Source: Haloprofundus halophilus (GTDB taxonomy: Archaea; Halobacteriota; Halobacteria; Halobacteriales; Haloferacaceae). From it: DNA of 64,000 nt. The position numbers were made by a program, and so were the translations under genes. Shown here piece after piece: positions 60,371-64,000 of the stretch. The DNA lies in the NCBI RefSeq assembly GCF_003439925.1, contig NZ_QQRR01000002.1:496001-560000 (forward strand). The letters are read 5' to 3'. The notes under the pieces were generated by a model. It did no database searches, was not told the DNA's origin, and saw only the letters and a list, made by a program, of their open reading frames with translations. Position 1 is the first letter of the stretch. Each line of letters begins with the position of its first letter.

Positions 60371-61801
60371 CTACTCCTCGGACCGTTCGGACACCGCGTT
60401 CTCCGCGCGCCGCATCACCTCTCGAACGGCCAAATCCGTCTCTCGCGCCACCGCCAGCGCGTCGTCGAACTCGGTGCTCCGGTCGTAGACGACGCCGTCG
60501 GCGTCGCTTGCGACTTTCACGCTCACCTCGTACGCCTCGCCGCCGATCTCGAGCGTCGCCGTCTCGAATGCTCTGGAAGCGACCCAGCGGTGACCCGCGC
60601 CGTGTTCGCGCACGCCGAGCGTCCCCGTCTCTTCAGCCAATTTACGGGCGACGCGCTCGGCGTCGGCGGGACGAACGATGACCTTCACCAGATGTCCGGG
60701 ACGCGACTTCTTCATCGTCGCCGGGAGGATGGAAACGTCGCGTGCGCCCGCGTCGGCGAGCGTCTCCTGCAGACCGCCCAGAACTTCGGGCGGCGCGTCG
60801 TCGAGATTCGTCTCCAAGACGGTGATCTCCTCGCGCGTGAGTCGGCCGCCGCCGTCGCCGACGAGCGCGCGGAGTACGTTCGGGTGCTCCGGGAAGTCGT
60901 ATCCGCCCGCCCCGTAGCCCGACGCTCGAACCCGAATCGGCGGCAAGTGGTCGACGCCCTCGGCGTAGTGGGCGAGAATCGCCGCCCCCGTCGGCGTCAG
61001 CAGTTCGGCCTCGACGGGGCCGCCCTTCAGCGACCAGTCGGCGCGCTCGGCGATTTCGACCACGGCGGGCGTCGGCACGGGGTAGACACCGTGGCTCATC
61101 GACGCCTCGCCGCCGCCGGTCGAAAGCGGCGTCGTGACCGCCCGTTCGACGCCCAAATCGTGTATCAACAGACACGCGCCGACGATGTCGGCGATGGCGT
61201 CGTCGGCGCCGACCTCGTGGAAGTGCGTCTCGCCGAGGTCGGTGTCGTGAACCGCTGCCTCCGCCTCGCCGAGGATGCGGAAGACCGCCAACGCGTCGGC
61301 TTCCACGTCGCTCGGGAGGTCCATCGACTCCACGATGTCGACGACTTCGGTGTACTTTCGGTGCGGTCCCGAGCCCTCGGCGTGGGTGTGTTCGTGGTCG
61401 TGGTGATGTCCGTCGCTGTGGTCGTGTTCGTGGTCGTGGTGATGTCCGTCGCTGTGGTCGTGTTCGTGGTCGTGGTGATGTCCGCCGTGTCCGTCATCGT
61501 GTTCGTGGTGATGGTGGTCGTCGTGGTGGTGGTGGTGGTCGCCGTCGTGGTGAGGACCCTCAGTCGCGTGGGAATCGCCATCGCCCCGGTCTGCGTCCCC
61601 GTTCTCGCTGTCGCCGACGAGCAACACGTCGACCGTGGTCGAACTGATGCCGTTTTTCACCGTCTCCCCGATTTCGTACCGAACGTCCAGCGCCGCCTCA
61701 ACCGGCGACAGCGCCGCGGGATCTGCGCCAGCGGCTACCAACGCGGCGAGAATCATGTCGCCGCTGGCACCCATCCGGCCGTCGAACGCGAGTGTGTCCA
61801 T
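60371..61801 (-). CDS. larC: Nickel pincer cofactor biosynthesis protein LarC, His-rich insert
   Basis: 476 residues. LarC inserts nickel into the pyridinium pincer cofactor of lactate racemase-type enzymes. MDTLAFDGRMGASGDMILAA is the family start; HFHEVGADDAIADIVGACLL, STGGGEASMSHGVYPVPTPA and ETNLDDAPPEVLGG are conserved. Residues about 78-140 are His/Asp-rich, encoded in part by 36-bp tandem repeats, and probably store metal. A T-rich box about 25 bases upstream supports ATG 61801. larA, larB and larE are not in the window. Confidence 0.92.
   Translation of the reverse strand: MDTLAFDGRMGASGDMILAALVAAGADPAALSPVEAALDVRYEIGETVKNGISSTTVDVLLVGDSENGDADRGDGDSHATEGPHHDGDHHHHHDDHHHHEHDDGHGGHHHDHEHDHSDGHHHDHEHDHSDGHHHDHEHTHAEGSGPHRKYTEVVDIVESMDLPSDVEADALAVFRILGEAEAAVHDTDLGETHFHEVGADDAIADIVGACLLIHDLGVERAVTTPLSTGGGEASMSHGVYPVPTPAVVEIAERADWSLKGGPVEAELLTPTGAAILAHYAEGVDHLPPIRVRASGYGAGGYDFPEHPNVLRALVGDGGGRLTREEITVLETNLDDAPPEVLGGLQETLADAGARDVSILPATMKKSRPGHLVKVIVRPADAERVARKLAEETGTLGVREHGAGHRWVASRAFETATLEIGGEAYEVSVKVASDADGVVYDRSTEFDDALAVARETDLAVREVMRRAENAVSERSEE
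61385..61480. repeat. 36-bp tandem repeat inside larC encoding a His-rich motif
   Basis: Two full 36-base units and most of a third, each encoding HHHDHEHDHSDG. Near-identical at DNA level, so recently expanded; the number of units may vary between strains. Confidence 0.9.

Positions 61802-64000
<2,199 letters not shown>

Overview
The window is chromosomal DNA from a haloarchaeon (class Halobacteria). The evidence is the GC-rich codon use, very acidic proteins, twin-arginine lipoproteins, a PGF-CTERM surface protein, leaderless promoters (a TATA-like box 25-30 bases before the start codon), archaeal-type ribosomal proteins, bacterioruberin carotenoid genes, and archaeal RadB, Orc1/Cdc6 and Cdc48. 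No rRNA genes, insertion sequences, prophage or CRISPR array were seen.

Layout: 0-9.2 kb holds mixed housekeeping and surface genes: a GH5-like lipoprotein, a beta-helix protein, zinc-finger microproteins, a membrane J-protein, a GTPBP1-type GTPase, mch, a thiamine-binding protein and a MaoC enzyme. 9.2-10.7 kb is gene-poor and carries two tRNA-Gly loci inside a degenerate duplicated module. 10.7-23.7 kb is one tightly packed operon: a SPOUT methyltransferase, then rpl3-rpl4-rpl23-rpl2-rps19-rpl22-rps3-rpl29-rnp1-rps17-rpl14-rpl24-rps4e-rpl5-rps14-rps8-rpl6-rpl32e-rpl19e-rpl18-rps5-rpl30-rpl15. secY does not follow rpl15; it lies at 41.6-43.1 kb on the other strand.

24-28.6 kb is the C50 carotenoid cluster (crtB converging on crtD-lyeJ-cruF). 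28.7-37.6 kb has assorted enzymes and membrane proteins: an SDR, a ZIP transporter, a DUF7490-like protein, a TIGR00300/ornithine cyclodeaminase-type enzyme, an alpha/beta hydrolase and a prolyl oligopeptidase. 37.8-41.4 kb pairs a NikR-type regulator with a histidine-rich zinc-type ABC transporter. 43.1-45.4 kb is a strong candidate replication origin: an AT-rich tract flanked by four inverted ORB-like repeats, next to an orc1/cdc6 gene. 45.7-48.8 kb is a class II ribonucleotide reductase.

49.4-53.3 kb is the trpD-F-E-G operon, with a TGTAC/GTACA dyad in its promoter. 53.5 kb has tRNA-Val(GAC). 53.9-57.3 kb has a GNAT enzyme, a RecA-like remnant, a small lycopene-cyclase-domain protein and a four-CBS protein. 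57.5-58.7 kb is a low-GC island with one unidentified gene that could be a nuclease. The window ends with radB, a divergent RNase-H-like gene, larC (nickel cofactor synthesis, His-rich insert) and the start of a cdc48-type AAA ATPase.

How the genes connect: translation dominates the centre. Two nickel-linked genes (nikR-like, larC) and a His-rich metal importer suggest attention to transition metals. The origin and orc1 sit beside secY and the B12-dependent reductase that supplies DNA precursors. Family assignments come from reading motifs; no database search was possible.
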